A DNA stretch of 64,000 nucleotides from Desulfovirgula thermocuniculi DSM 16036 (GCF_000429345.1 NZ_AUBR01000001.1:1-64000), one strand, 5' to 3'. Counted from the stretch's first letter, positions 23,354 through 30,395 are shown. The notes: a model not told the origin generated them from the letters alone. Program-made: numbers and translations.

Positions 23354-24172
23354 ATGCTCAAGCCAGAAGGCTTTGTCCAGCAGGCGGATCCCTTCGAGTT
23401 CTTGTTCTTCGCCAAGGAGCGGGGCTTGATTTTGGAGGCCCAGGTGGAGAAGGTGTCTTACCCGGACACCCTCGCTGGCCCGGTCTGGGAGGTCTCCTTC
23501 CCGGAGTTGCCCGGCGTCACGGGCGTCGTGCCCGCCAGCGAGAGCGGCCTTGACGACAAGGCCCTGATGGCCCGCTTCGTGGGCCAGAGGATCTTCGTCA
23601 AGGTGAAGGGCCTCGACCGCGAGAACCGCGTGGCAGCCTGCTCCAGGAGGGAGGCCTTAGCCGACGCCAGGGAGAGGGTGCTGGCGTCCCTGGAGGAGGG
23701 TCAAGTGGTAGACGCTGTAGTGCGGGCCGTGCTACCGCGCGACCCCGTGTCCGGCAGGCCCGCCCGCCTGGTGCTCGACGTGGGCGGTGGCCTCATGGCC
23801 GAGGTGCCCCGCGCCAGGGCAACGAGGAGCGAGGTGGCGCGGTTGGGCGATTTATTCAAGCCCGGCCAGGCGGTCAAGGCCAAAGTCCTCGCGGTAAACA
23901 GGCAGGCGGGAGAAGTGAGGGTGTCCGTCGTGGACGCCGAGCCCGACCCCTGGGGCGGCCTGGTCTACCGCCGCGGCGAGGTAGTTGCCGGGACGGTGGT
24001 ACGCCAGGCCCCGGGCGTCCTCTTCGTGGAGGTCAGGCCCGGCGTGGTGGGTATAGCGCCCCCGCCGCTGAAGGGCAGCCTGCGCCGGGGCCAGCGCGTG
24101 GCCTGCGTGGTCTCCAACTTCGACCCGGCCAGGCGCAAGCTCCACCTGCGCGTGAGGGGCCTCCTGGCCTAG
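23354..24172 (+). CDS. S1-domain RNA-binding protein
   Basis: 272 residues from ATG 23354. Three S1-like OB-fold repeats: about 25-95 (EAQVEKVSYPDTLAGPVWEV...VKVKGLDRENRV), 110-195 (GQVVDAVVRAVLP...VKAKVLAVNRQAGEVRVSV) and 205-272 (GEVVAGTVVRQAPGVLFVEV...RKLHLRV). Similar to ribosomal protein S1 fragments. An element-borne S1-like protein could help translation of structured mRNAs, notable here because several leaders in this element are strongly folded. That link is inference. Confidence 0.8.
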   Translation: MLKPEGFVQQADPFEFLFFAKERGLILEAQVEKVSYPDTLAGPVWEVSFPELPGVTGVVPASESGLDDKALMARFVGQRIFVKVKGLDRENRVAACSRREALADARERVLASLEEGQVVDAVVRAVLPRDPVSGRPARLVLDVGGGLMAEVPRARATRSEVARLGDLFKPGQAVKAKVLAVNRQAGEVRVSVVDAEPDPWGGLVYRRGEVVAGTVVRQAPGVLFVEVRPGVVGIAPPPLKGSLRRGQRVACVVSNFDPARRKLHLRVRGLLA

Positions 24173-24187
24173 CGGGAGGTGGGAAGC

Positions 24188-24697
24188 GTGCCCTTCGTGA
24201 GTTGCGACCCCGAAAAGGAGCAGGGCGCGGTCTTTTCCTCCAATGCCCTCGCGGTGCTGGACTTCCTTGAGTCCTGCCGCGGCGCGCCGGAGGGGGCCGT
24301 GGCCCTGCTTTTCCCCCGCCACTACAGGGACTCCCTGCGTATTTTGCGCGGCGCGGGCTTCGCCAGGCGCTGCTGGATGCCAAACCATGACCCATTCTGG
24401 TGCCCGGCCTCGGCGAAGCCCCCCGCCACGGTGGAGGAATACCGGGAGCGCAGCGCACTGGGCTGGCTCGCCGCGCGACTGCTTGAAGCGGGGGCGAGGC
24501 TGGAAGGCAACAGGGCGGTTTTCCCTTCTGGTAGGAGCTTCCAGGTGGTGGTCTGGCGGGGCAGCGGTAGCGTGCCGAATGGTTGCCTGGCGGTGTGCCT
24601 CGGGGACGTCCCCCCGCCGCCGGGGGCGGAACTGTGGGTCTTTGCCAAGGACCTGCCCGAAAGGAGGCTGAAAGAATGTTTGTACAGAAGGCGGTAG
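24188..24697 (+). CDS. Hypothetical protein
   Basis: 169 residues from GTG 24188 behind GGGAGGTGGG. It has an alpha/beta pattern (FSSNALAVLDFLESC, GAVALLFPRHY, FQVVVWRG) and ends with a basic tail. Not recognised. Overlaps the next gene by 22 nt. Confidence 0.55.
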   Translation: MPFVSCDPEKEQGAVFSSNALAVLDFLESCRGAPEGAVALLFPRHYRDSLRILRGAGFARRCWMPNHDPFWCPASAKPPATVEEYRERSALGWLAARLLEAGARLEGNRAVFPSGRSFQVVVWRGSGSVPNGCLAVCLGDVPPPPGAELWVFAKDLPERRLKECLYRRR

Positions 24698-25011
24698 CGT
24701 TCGTGGGCTCCCTGGTGTTCGGCGTAGTGTCCTGTGCCGTGCCCGCCCTGTACGCCCTCGCCGCTGCGCTTGCCGCGGCAGCCCTGGCCAGGACGCCGGA
24801 ATCAGCGCGGGCTGCCTTTTCCCTGGTGCCCTGGCCGCTGTTGCTGGCAATGGCGGTGCCCAGGGCGGCGGCGCACGGCTGCGGGAACCACGAGGAGCCC
24901 GTCCGCGGCTACGCGGCGCTGGCGGGGGTGGCCCTGGCGTGCTGGGCGCTTTACCGTTGGGCATGGCCCGCGGCGATGAAACTCGCTTCCGCTAGCGGGC
25001 TTTTCAGCTAG
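24676..25011 (+). CDS. Small polytopic membrane protein
   Basis: 111 residues from ATG 24676. Three or four hydrophobic helices ([53 protein letters not shown]). The AHGCGNHEEP loop has possible metal ligands. Not recognised. A small inverted repeat follows the stop. Confidence 0.6.
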   Translation: MFVQKAVAFVGSLVFGVVSCAVPALYALAAALAAAALARTPESARAAFSLVPWPLLLAMAVPRAAAHGCGNHEEPVRGYAALAGVALACWALYRWAWPAAMKLASASGLFS

Positions 25012-25046
25012 AAGGGCCGGGAAAACCCCCGGCCCAAAATTTTTGC

Positions 25047-25082
25047 TTGACTTGTCCCGGAGGGATGTGTTAACATAACACA
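25047..25082 (+). promoter_or_regulatory. Sigma-A promoter with palindromic operator
   Basis: TTGACT at 25047-25052 and TAACAT at 25071-25076 are 18 bp apart. A perfect palindrome TGTGTTA-ACA-TAACACA (25066-25082) overlaps the -10 box and is a likely repressor site. This is the clearest promoter in the element and points at the non-coding RNA that follows. Confidence 0.75.
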
Positions 25083-25352
25083 TGGGTGAAGCCCTCTTTC
25101 CCTTTGCGCTTCGAGCGCCGAGGCTCCCACCTAGGGAGCGTGCCGTTTTGCCGCGACACCGCGGCCGAGGCTTCCCCGGCTTCGGGGAAGCGTGCCGGAA
25201 CGCCCGCCGTGCGGGCCGAGGCCGGACAGTAAGGCTGTCCGGCGTGCTAGCCTTAAGAGGCCCTAGCACTGCCAAGTGCCGGGGCGGACAACCGACTAAA
25301 GCGAGGAGACGAAGGGACGCCTTTTTGCGCGTCCCTTTTTCGTCTCTAATCG
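25083..25352 (+). ncRNA. Structured non-coding RNA of three tandem two-hairpin modules
   Basis: About 265 nt between a good promoter and a strong terminator, with no supported coding frame. Three modules share one plan: a first hairpin, the bases CGAGGC, a second hairpin, then GCGTGC. CGAGGC falls at 25119, 25166 and 25217. The paired arms differ in sequence between modules yet stay complementary: GCTCCC/GGGAGC, GCTTCCCC/GGGGAAGC and GCCGGACAG/CTGTCCGGC. GTGCTAG at 25244 pairs with CTAGCAC at 25263. The terminator stem lies near 25306-25350 with T-runs. I do not recognise a known RNA family. Confidence 0.7.
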
Positions 25353-25361
25353 GCGGGCCAT

Positions 25362-25439
25362 CCCTCTCCCGCCCGCCGCGCCGTTCGACACCCAAGGGAA
25401 AGGGGGTGAAGCGGCGCGGCGGGGGAGAGGGCCGCGCCG
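25362..25439 (+). promoter_or_regulatory. Switch-like leader: hairpin between ribosome site and start (copy 1)
   Basis: AAGGGGGTGA ends near 25409, a 9-bp stem (25412-25420 with 25431-25439) follows after 2-3 nt, and the ATG comes 6 nt later. A strand at 25362-25383 is complementary over 20 bp (2-nt bulge) to 25412-25431 and could form instead, leaving the ribosome site in its loop. Confidence 0.6.
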
Positions 25440-25445
25440 GAGGAC

Positions 25446-25550
25446 ATGGCAGCAGTCCTAATCAAGATGGCGGCCCTCACCCTTGCCGTCGCCGCAGTCC
25501 GTTTTGGACTGTGGCTCGCGCTGGCAATCAGGTGCAGGGTGGCCGCTTAA
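25446..25550 (+). CDS. 34-residue membrane peptide
   Basis: ATG 25446. The product is one hydrophobic helix (MAALTLAVAAVRFGLWLALA) with a short basic end (IRCRVAA). It is placed exactly where the folded leader would deliver ribosomes and lies about 100 bp behind the terminator of the structured RNA. An RNA next to a tiny membrane peptide recalls toxin-antitoxin pairs, but this is only a possibility. Confidence 0.5.
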   Translation: MAAVLIKMAALTLAVAAVRFGLWLALAIRCRVAA

Positions 25551-25606
25551 GCTGCCACCGGCGCGGCAGGTCCGGCGTGCCGCGCGGGGAATGTCAGGGG
25601 CCGTAA

Positions 25607-25684
25607 GCCCCGCAAAAAAATCCCGAAGGAAGAAAGGGGTGATTTTGCGGGGCAGGCCCGGGCCGGACACGTGCCCTGCCCCGC
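25607..25684 (+). promoter_or_regulatory. Switch-like leader (copy 2)
   Basis: GAAAGGGGTGA (25632-25642) is followed after 4 nt by a perfect 10-bp stem (25647-25656 with 25675-25684), and GTG 25691 lies 6 nt beyond. Upstream, GCCCCGCAAAA at 25607-25617 is an exact complement of TTTTGCGGGGC at 25643-25653. It would enclose the ribosome site in a loop and break the start hairpin. Confidence 0.65.
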
Positions 25685-25690
25685 GCGGTT

Positions 25691-26164
25691 GTGAGGAGTG
25701 TTGCGGTTGTGAGCGACAGGCTCGAACCAGGGCCGGAGGACTACAAGCGGCCCTGGTTCGCGGAGACGGCCCTCGTTTTTGCGGCCATAAAAGAGGCCGC
25801 AGGGAGGGCCGCCCAGGCGCTGTGGGAGTTTGGTTGGCACGGCTCTCCTGCCAGGATGCGCTGGTTCGAGGGAGCGGGGCCGTGGTGGGGATTTCTGCTT
25901 AGCGTCATCCCGATGGCCATATCTCTCGCGGGCATGGCGCTGGCCGCCGCGTTCGGCCTGGCGTACCTGGCAGCCTGGGTGCTTGAGGGTACCTGCTGGC
26001 TTGCCTCCGGCGGGGTTAAGCCCGAGGCGGCAAGGCGGCTGTCCCTCCTGGAGGTGTTCTGGAAGACGGTCCACTACAGGCACACCAAGGCCCCTAAAAG
26101 GCTGTGGGGCCACCTGGACCGGGTAATTTTCGAGTTGCGCGATCGTCTCTGGGAACTGCGTTAA
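25691..26164 (+). CDS. Hypothetical membrane protein
   Basis: 157 residues from GTG 25691 (GTG 25709 behind GAGGAG is an alternative). Polar N-terminal 55 residues, then two adjoining hydrophobic helices (WGFLLSVIPMAISLAGMALA and AAAFGLAYLAAWVLEG), and an amphipathic, basic C-terminus (LRDRLWELR). Not recognised. Confidence 0.6.
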   Translation: MRSVAVVSDRLEPGPEDYKRPWFAETALVFAAIKEAAGRAAQALWEFGWHGSPARMRWFEGAGPWWGFLLSVIPMAISLAGMALAAAFGLAYLAAWVLEGTCWLASGGVKPEAARRLSLLEVFWKTVHYRHTKAPKRLWGHLDRVIFELRDRLWELR

Positions 26165-26172
26165 AACCCCCG

Positions 26173-26269
26173 CCTGCCCGGAGGCGGGGACCCGAAGCCT
26201 CTCACCAAAATTTTGGTAAAGGAGGTGGGAGGCCGCGGGATCCCCGTCCGGGCAGGGGGTCTCGCGGCC
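26173..26269 (+). promoter_or_regulatory. Switch-like leader (copy 3)
   Basis: AAAGGAGGTG (26218-26227) precedes a stem of up to 15 bp with wobble pairs (26231-26245 with 26255-26269), and the start follows 4-7 nt later. Competing strands: 26173-26182 (CCTGCCCGGA) matches 26247-26256, and GCCTCTCACC at 26197-26206 pairs with GGTGGGAGGC at 26224-26233 over the ribosome site. Confidence 0.6.
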
Positions 26270-26273
26270 GTGA

Positions 26274-26762
26274 GTGGTGGCGACCAGAGTTATGGTGGAA
26301 GGGGCCGTCCTGGAGGCTTTGAGGCCCCACCTGGCGGCGGCGACAGAGCAGGCCCTCCAGCAGGAGGCCCTGAAACCCTACCGGGTGAACGGCCTCTTGG
26401 GGAGGGCCGCGCGGCAGGCCAGAGTAGGGCTGTACGCCCAGGCCCCGGCGGTGTACTGCCGCCGGTGCGGCCTGGTGCTGGCCCAGGACGGCACTTGCGG
26501 TTGCGGGGCCACCGACCCCGCCCTGCTGGTGCCCTTCAACGCCTTCCCCGGGGCGGCCAAAGAGGCCGCCCGGGAGGCGGAGGAGGAGGCGGCGAAGCTG
26601 CCCACGCCCTCCGTCGTTGATATGTACCCCGTGGCGCGCTACCGCCTGCGCGTGGTGATCAACGCGCGGGCCGAAGACGGGGTCGCGCGGCGGGGGTTGC
26701 ACCCCCTGGACGCCATGATGCTCCGGGCCGCGGGGGAGTACCCCGCCCCGGAGTTGGCCTAG
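26274..26762 (+). CDS. Zinc-ribbon protein
   Basis: 162 residues from GTG 26274 or 26277. Helical N-terminus, then CRRCGLVLAQDGTCGCG near 62-78, a zinc ribbon. A Glu/Ala-rich helix (AAKEAAREAEEEAAKL) follows, then a strand-rich end (RYRLRVVINARA). Not recognised further. Confidence 0.6.
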   Translation: MVATRVMVEGAVLEALRPHLAAATEQALQQEALKPYRVNGLLGRAARQARVGLYAQAPAVYCRRCGLVLAQDGTCGCGATDPALLVPFNAFPGAAKEAAREAEEEAAKLPTPSVVDMYPVARYRLRVVINARAEDGVARRGLHPLDAMMLRAAGEYPAPELA

Positions 26763-26780
26763 GAAGGGGGTGCGCGGGCC

Positions 26781-26876
26781 GTGCCCACCTGGGCCATAGC
26801 ACTGTTGGTTATTGCCCTATATGGCGGCGTGGGGATCTGGGCATGGAACTCCATCGCCGCCGTATTGGGCCTGTAA
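26781..26876 (+). CDS. 31-residue membrane peptide
   Basis: GTG 26781 stands 8 nt behind AGGAAGGGGGTG. The product (PTWAIALLVIALYGGVGIWAW and a short tail) is a single hydrophobic helix. The clean ribosome site argues for expression. Confidence 0.5.
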   Translation: MPTWAIALLVIALYGGVGIWAWNSIAAVLGL

Positions 26877-26889
26877 GAAGCGAGAGAGA

Positions 26890-26934
26890 GGCCCGGCCTC
26901 CGGGCGTAAAAAGCCTGCTGGCCGGGCCTTTTCG
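26890..26934 (+). terminator. Terminator
   Basis: GGCCCGGCC pairs with GGCCGGGCC, then TTTTCGTTT; the next ribosome site GGGGAGGTGAG starts about 12 nt later. Confidence 0.85.
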
Positions 26935-26961
26935 TTTCAAAAACTGGGGAGGTGAGTAGCG

Positions 26962-27156
26962 ATGGAGTTAGATTTAGATCAGGTAATCAGTTTTTGCGAT
27001 AGCACCGGGTACATGCTCCTCTACCCCGAAGAGATAGAGGAGCTGGCCCGGGTGCGGGAGGAGCTTGAGGAGTTGTGCCGCCGCGGCGACGTGCAACCAT
27101 ATGAGTTCAAAGCCGTAGTTGCCCGCGCCGCGGAGGTACTAGGGAAGCTAGTCTAG
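26962..27156 (+). CDS. Small acidic hypothetical protein
   Basis: 64 residues from ATG 26962 behind GGGGAGGTGAG. Acidic and helical (ELDLDQVISFCD, EEIEELARVREELEELC). Two cysteines. Unknown; size and charge would fit an inhibitor or adaptor, without proof. Confidence 0.6.
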   Translation: MELDLDQVISFCDSTGYMLLYPEEIEELARVREELEELCRRGDVQPYEFKAVVARAAEVLGKLV

Positions 27157-27176
27157 TTTGCTTTCAAGCGGGCAAA

Positions 27177-27256
27177 CCCGGCAGCCCGCCTCTCTAAGAC
27201 CCTAATAAATTTTTTGGCAAAGGGGGTGAAAGGGCGGGCCTGCCGGGGGTCCGCCC
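27177..27256 (+). promoter_or_regulatory. Switch-like leader (copy 4)
   Basis: AAAGGGGGTGAAA is followed by GGGCGG at 27232-27237 pairing with CCGCCC at 27251-27256, then GTG 27259 / ATG 27265. Upstream 27177-27190 (CCCGGCAGCCCGCC) is complementary to 27233-27247 over 14 bp with one bulge and could form instead. Confidence 0.55.
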
Positions 27257-27264
27257 GTGTGAGA

Positions 27265-28059
27265 ATGAAAGAAATTTTGCGTGAGTTAGCAGTCCGTTTA
27301 GCCTCCGCCCCCACGGAGACGGCGAGGCTAGTCCTGGAGCGCGGTGAGGTTTCTGACGCCCTCCACCGCGCCCTGGATGCCATCAAGGAGCGCGAGGCGC
27401 AGGTGGCCGGGGAGGTGGCCGCCGCCCGCAACGGGGACGGCAAGCCCCTGTACCCGAACGAGCAGGCCCGCCTGGCGGAAATACAGCGCCGCCTCCAGGC
27501 CGACGGGGACTACCAGGCCCTGAAGGCCGAGGCGGACCGCCTGCGCCTCCGGGTCCGGGAACTCGACGCCCGGATGGAGGAAGTCTCCCGCAGGCACCGC
27601 AGCGACTGCCGGATGGCGGACCTCGCAGCGGCGCTGCTTAACGCGGGCATGCGGGAAGAGGCCCTCGCCGCCTTAGAGGCCTACGCCCAGGGCTTGGCCG
27701 GGCAGGGTGATGAACCCGCCGAGGCCCAGGCGGAGGGCCAAGGCCAGGGCCAGCCCGAAGCCCAGGCCAATGCCAGCGCCCAGGGCCAGGCCAACGCCGA
27801 AACCCAGGCCAACGCCCAGGGCCAGGACAACACCCAGGGCCTGGCCGAGGGCACCTTCAAGGTGCTGGAGGCCAGACCGGGGAACTCCCCGGGTGTTGTC
27901 CGCGCCTGGTGCGAGGGCCCGCAGGGCCAAAAGGTGGCGCTGTACGCCAAGAACGGCGCCGCCAAAGCCCTGCAAGGCGCGGTTGGTAAACGGGTAAAAG
28001 CCCGGTACCGCGCCCTGGATAAGGGCCTCTACGCGGTAGCCGTGGAGGTGGTTGCCTGA
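27265..28059 (+). CDS. Coiled-coil protein with Gln/Ala/Gly-rich linker
   Basis: 264 residues from ATG 27265. The first 150 residues are helical with heptad-like stretches (ALDAIKEREAQVAGEVAAA, ALKAEADRLRLRVRELDARMEEV in parts). Residues about 155-205 are a low-complexity linker of QGQ/AQA/NAQ repeats. The last 65 residues form a compact strand-rich domain (GTFKVLEARPG, KVALYAKNG, KGLYAVAVEV). Unknown; the layout suits a scaffold. The next gene starts inside its stop codon. Confidence 0.6.
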   Translation: MKEILRELAVRLASAPTETARLVLERGEVSDALHRALDAIKEREAQVAGEVAAARNGDGKPLYPNEQARLAEIQRRLQADGDYQALKAEADRLRLRVRELDARMEEVSRRHRSDCRMADLAAALLNAGMREEALAALEAYAQGLAGQGDEPAEAQAEGQGQGQPEAQANASAQGQANAETQANAQGQDNTQGLAEGTFKVLEARPGNSPGVVRAWCEGPQGQKVALYAKNGAAKALQGAVGKRVKARYRALDKGLYAVAVEVVA

Positions 28060-28187
28060 TGGTAGAGTTCTGCAACCTCTGCGGCAAGCCCGTCAACTGG
28101 GACATGGTAGTGGTCGGCGGGCGGGTGTACTGCGAGCTGTGCGCTGAAAGGCTGGAGGAAGAGGAAGGGGAGCGCCCGGAAAGTTGA
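28059..28187 (+). CDS. 42-residue zinc-knuckle protein
   Basis: ATG 28059 overlaps the previous stop (TGATG), so translation is coupled. CNLCGKPVNWD and VYCELCAERL give a four-cysteine treble clef or ribbon; an acidic tail follows. The stop lies inside a downstream hairpin. Confidence 0.7.
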   Translation: MVEFCNLCGKPVNWDMVVVGGRVYCELCAERLEEEEGERPES

Positions 28188-28206
28188 GGCCGGGCGCTTC
28201 CCTTTC
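28172..28206 (+). terminator. Terminator-like hairpin
   Basis: AGCGCCCGG pairs with CCGGGCGCT, followed by TCCCTTTCC, a weak T-tract. Confidence 0.6.
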
Positions 28207-28240
28207 CAGCGTAGAACGGGTAAACTGGAGGTGAAGGGCG

Positions 28241-28612
28241 GTGAGTACCGTGAGCGAGGCGAAGGAGCACAGGTCAGAAGAGTACCCTGCCCGCCAGCCC
28301 GGTGAGGTGTTCTTCCTCGGGAGTTGGGTGCAGGGAGAGTTACGCGACCTCCGGCAGGAGATCCGGGAGCTGAGGCAGGAACTCAAGGGCACCGAAAGCG
28401 CCTTGCGTCAGGAACTGCGCCAGGAAATCTTAGCGCTCAGGAAGGAACTGAAGGACACCGAAAGCTCCTTGCGGCAGGAACTAAAGCAGGAGCTTAAGGG
28501 CGTCAGGGCACTCGTGTGGACTACCATAGGCATTGCTCTCACTGCCCTCGCCCTGATGGGGACCACGTTGGCCATGCTCGTGCCCATTCTGCCGAAGCTC
28601 CGGGCGCCTTGA
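28241..28612 (+). CDS. Coiled-coil protein with C-terminal membrane helix
   Basis: 123 residues from GTG 28241 behind GGAGGTGAAGG. Residues about 33-88 form a repeated coiled coil (RQEIRELRQELKGTESALRQ, then RKELKDTESSLRQELKQEL), and a single membrane helix closes the protein (IGIALTALALMGTTLAMLV). This resembles small t-SNARE-like or DUF1640-type proteins. The two TES-LRQEL blocks are an internal duplication. Confidence 0.65.
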   Translation: MSTVSEAKEHRSEEYPARQPGEVFFLGSWVQGELRDLRQEIRELRQELKGTESALRQELRQEILALRKELKDTESSLRQELKQELKGVRALVWTTIGIALTALALMGTTLAMLVPILPKLRAP

Positions 28613-28639
28613 GGGGCATGGCAGAGAGAGGTGACGGCG

Positions 28640-28930
28640 ATGCGGAGCGGCGGAGTTGAGAGCGTCCTCCACGAAGTGCGGAGCGCGTACCCGGTGGCTC
28701 CCTACTACCTGATTTTGGAGTTCGAGAACGGGGAGTACCGCGTGGCCAACCTCCGGCCCTTCCTGGAGGGGCCTGTGTTTGAGCCGCTGAAAGACCCCGC
28801 CTTTTTCCGGCAGGTGAGGGTCGACCCCGACGCGAGGACGGTGGTCTGGCCCAACGGGGCGGACATATGCCCGGACGTGCTGTACGCCAGGAGCGTCCCG
28901 CTGAGATTGCCGGAAGAGTTTGGGGAGTAG
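28640..28930 (+). CDS. DUF2442-family protein
   Basis: 96 residues from ATG 28640 (GTG 28631 possible) behind GAGAGAGGTGA. YYLILEFENGEYRVANLRPFLEG, FEPLKDPAFFRQVRVD and VVWPNGADICPDVLY, read in parts, match DUF2442. Members often sit in toxin-antitoxin or stress loci with DUF4160 proteins; no DUF4160 partner is seen here. BrnT/BrnA lie 0.8 kb downstream. Confidence 0.8.
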   Translation: MRSGGVESVLHEVRSAYPVAPYYLILEFENGEYRVANLRPFLEGPVFEPLKDPAFFRQVRVDPDARTVVWPNGADICPDVLYARSVPLRLPEEFGE

Positions 28931-28951
28931 CCAGAGTCACGTGAGTTTCGG

Positions 28952-28985
28952 AAGCGCCTGGTAAAAGCCGGGCGCTTCCCTTTTC
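28952..28985 (+). terminator. Terminator-like hairpin
   Basis: GGAAGCGCCTGG pairs with CCGGGCGCTTCC, followed by CTTTTCC. Confidence 0.7.
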
Positions 28986-28990
28986 CGGGC

Positions 28991-29068
28991 CACTCTCCCC
29001 AGGCCCGCCTTTTCCCTGAAAAAACTTCCCGGAAAGGAGGGAGGCGGGCCGGAGGGGAGAGGCCCGCC
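28991..29068 (+). promoter_or_regulatory. Switch-like leader (copy 5)
   Basis: GGAAAGGAGGGA is followed by a perfect 8-bp stem GGCGGGCC (29043-29050) / GGCCCGCC (29061-29068), and GTG 29071 comes 2 nt later. Upstream 28991-29009 (ends AGGCCCGCC) is complementary to the stem's left arm and loop and could compete. Confidence 0.6.
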
Positions 29069-29070
29069 GC

Positions 29071-29277
29071 GTGAGGATGAGACGCATACCGAAGAGAACT
29101 CTTGAGCGCGCCCTGAATTTGCCGCCCCGCCGGGAGCGCAAACCGGGAGAGGACCTGGTGCGCGCCCTGGCGGCCATGCCGGAAGGCCAGCGGGCGCAGG
29201 CGGTAGAAGCCCTGGAGCGCGCCTGGCAGGCGTTCTGGCAGGGCACGGCGGAGGGGGGTGCGCGGTGTGAGGATTGA
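29071..29277 (+). CDS. Small basic helical protein
   Basis: 68 residues from GTG 29071 (ATG 29077 possible). Arg-rich N-terminus (RMRRIPKRTLERAL), then helices (EDLVRALAAMPEGQRAQAVEALERAW). It could bind nucleic acid. The next gene overlaps its end. Confidence 0.5.
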   Translation: MRMRRIPKRTLERALNLPPRRERKPGEDLVRALAAMPEGQRAQAVEALERAWQAFWQGTAEGGARCED

Positions 29278-29524
29278 GGCCGTCTGCATCCGGGGCCAAG
29301 ACGCCCGCAGGTTTTTCCGCTGGGGGGCCTGCGGGTACTGCAGGAAGCCTACCCGCCAGTGGGCGGGAAACCGGGAGCGCATCAAGGCCCATGCCGCCTA
29401 CGACCGGGAGGGAAACATGCTGGGCTTCCTCTGCCCGGATTGCGCGGCAAGGCTAAAAGAGGCCCTGGAAAAACTGGGTGTAGCGGAAGGGGGCAGGCGC
29501 AATGGCGAAACCCAGAACGTATGA
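29267..29524 (+). CDS. Small zinc-ribbon protein
   Basis: 85 residues from GTG 29267 behind GAGGGGGGTG. CGYCRKP and FLCPDCAARL provide four zinc ligands about 35 residues apart. Coupled to its neighbours by overlaps of 11 and 23 nt. Function unknown. Confidence 0.6.
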   Translation: MRIEAVCIRGQDARRFFRWGACGYCRKPTRQWAGNRERIKAHAAYDREGNMLGFLCPDCAARLKEALEKLGVAEGGRRNGETQNV

Positions 29525-29750
29525 GACCGCTACCCACCGCTACGTCCCCGCCGGAAAGGATGTGTGGGGCCAGCAGGTCTACGCGGCCTACCTGAAGTTG
29601 CCCGGCGGCGAAGTCTTTGCGGGCTACCGCTACAGGCGGACCCGCGAGGACTTCGCCCGCCTGCGGAAAGTCTACGGCCCGCACACCCCGCTGGCCCGGT
29701 GGGAGGAGTGCCCGGAGTGGTGTATTGACAGGAGCAATACGAAGGCTTAG
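29502..29750 (+). CDS. Small hypothetical protein
   Basis: 82 residues from ATG 29502 behind GGGGGCAGG. Tyr- and Arg-rich (TATHRYVPAGKDVWGQQVY, GYRYRRTREDFARLRKVYG), mixed strand and helix. Not recognised. Confidence 0.5.
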   Translation: MAKPRTYETATHRYVPAGKDVWGQQVYAAYLKLPGGEVFAGYRYRRTREDFARLRKVYGPHTPLARWEECPEWCIDRSNTKA

Positions 29751-29770
29751 AATGGGAGCGGGTGCAGTCG

Positions 29771-30043
29771 ATGAGAGTAAAGCGTTTCGAGTGGGATTCA
29801 CGCAACGTGGGCCACATCGCCAGGCACAACGTGAAGCCGGGGGAAGTCGAGGAGGTTTTTCTTACCGGGCCTTTAATCCGCAAGGCCCGGTCAGGCTTGA
29901 AGGTGGCGATGGGGCGCACAGATGCCGGGCGCTACCTTTTCGTCGTCTTCGCTTTGAAGCCCGGCAACGTAGTCCGCGTGATCACTGCCAGGGACATGAG
30001 CGCCTCTGAAAGGCGTTACTACCGGAGGGAGAGAGGTGAATAA
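29771..30043 (+). CDS. brnT: BrnT-family toxin
   Basis: 90 residues from ATG 29771. The BrnT fold is recognisable: FEWDSRNVGHIARHNVKPGEVEEVF at the start, MGRTDAGRYLFVVF in the middle, RVITARDMSASERRYYRR at the end. BrnT proteins are RelE-like ribonucleases controlled by the BrnA antitoxin that follows directly here. The pair probably stabilises the element. Confidence 0.88.
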   Translation: MRVKRFEWDSRNVGHIARHNVKPGEVEEVFLTGPLIRKARSGLKVAMGRTDAGRYLFVVFALKPGNVVRVITARDMSASERRYYRRERGE

Positions 30044-30047
30044 GCGT

Positions 30048-30368
30048 ATGGCCAGGAAGAAAGAATTACCGGAGTTCAAAGGCAACGAAATACCGGAGTT
30101 TACCAGCGAGGAAGAAGCCGCCGAGTTTTTTGACAAGCACAGCTTTGCAGAGGCTATGGAGAGGGGTGTACTGGCACCCGATGACCCTGTAGAGCTTGAC
30201 CCGGAGCTTGCCGCCAAACTCAAGACCAAGCGCGTGACCCTGCGCCTGCGGGTGTCCCAGATAGAGGCGGCCAAGGAGATCGCCAGGAAGAAGGACATCC
30301 CCTACCAGACCCTGCTGAGGTCATGGATAGCTGAGGGAATACGCAGGGAGCTGGAAGCCAGGGGGTAG
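30048..30368 (+). CDS. brnA: BrnA/CopG-family antitoxin
   Basis: 106 residues from ATG 30048 (GTG 30036 possible) behind GAGAGAGGTGA. EIPEFTSEEEAAEFFDKHS is the typical start of CopG-type antitoxins, and VTLRLRVSQIEAAKEIARKKDIPYQTLLRSWI, read in parts, is the RHH DNA-binding end. It should bind BrnT and repress the shared promoter. Confidence 0.88.
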   Translation: MARKKELPEFKGNEIPEFTSEEEAAEFFDKHSFAEAMERGVLAPDDPVELDPELAAKLKTKRVTLRLRVSQIEAAKEIARKKDIPYQTLLRSWIAEGIRRELEARG

Positions 30369-30395
30369 GAGACAAAAGACGCCGGGAGCTGCGGA

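Noticed and set aside
25082-25606. Open frame of 174 codons across the structured RNA
   Set aside because: No ribosome site, Arg/Pro-rich shadow composition, and it runs through a promoter-to-terminator RNA and into the next leader.
25644-25902. Cys-rich frame (CEECCGCE) overlapping the 25691 gene
   Set aside because: A possible TTG start follows a ribosome site, but the frame soon becomes shadow-like and the GTG 25691 frame fits the leader geometry and has membrane helices.
27730-27850. Direct DNA repeats of CCCAGGCC type
   Set aside because: They are codons of the Gln/Ala/Gly linker in the 27265 gene and need no separate explanation.
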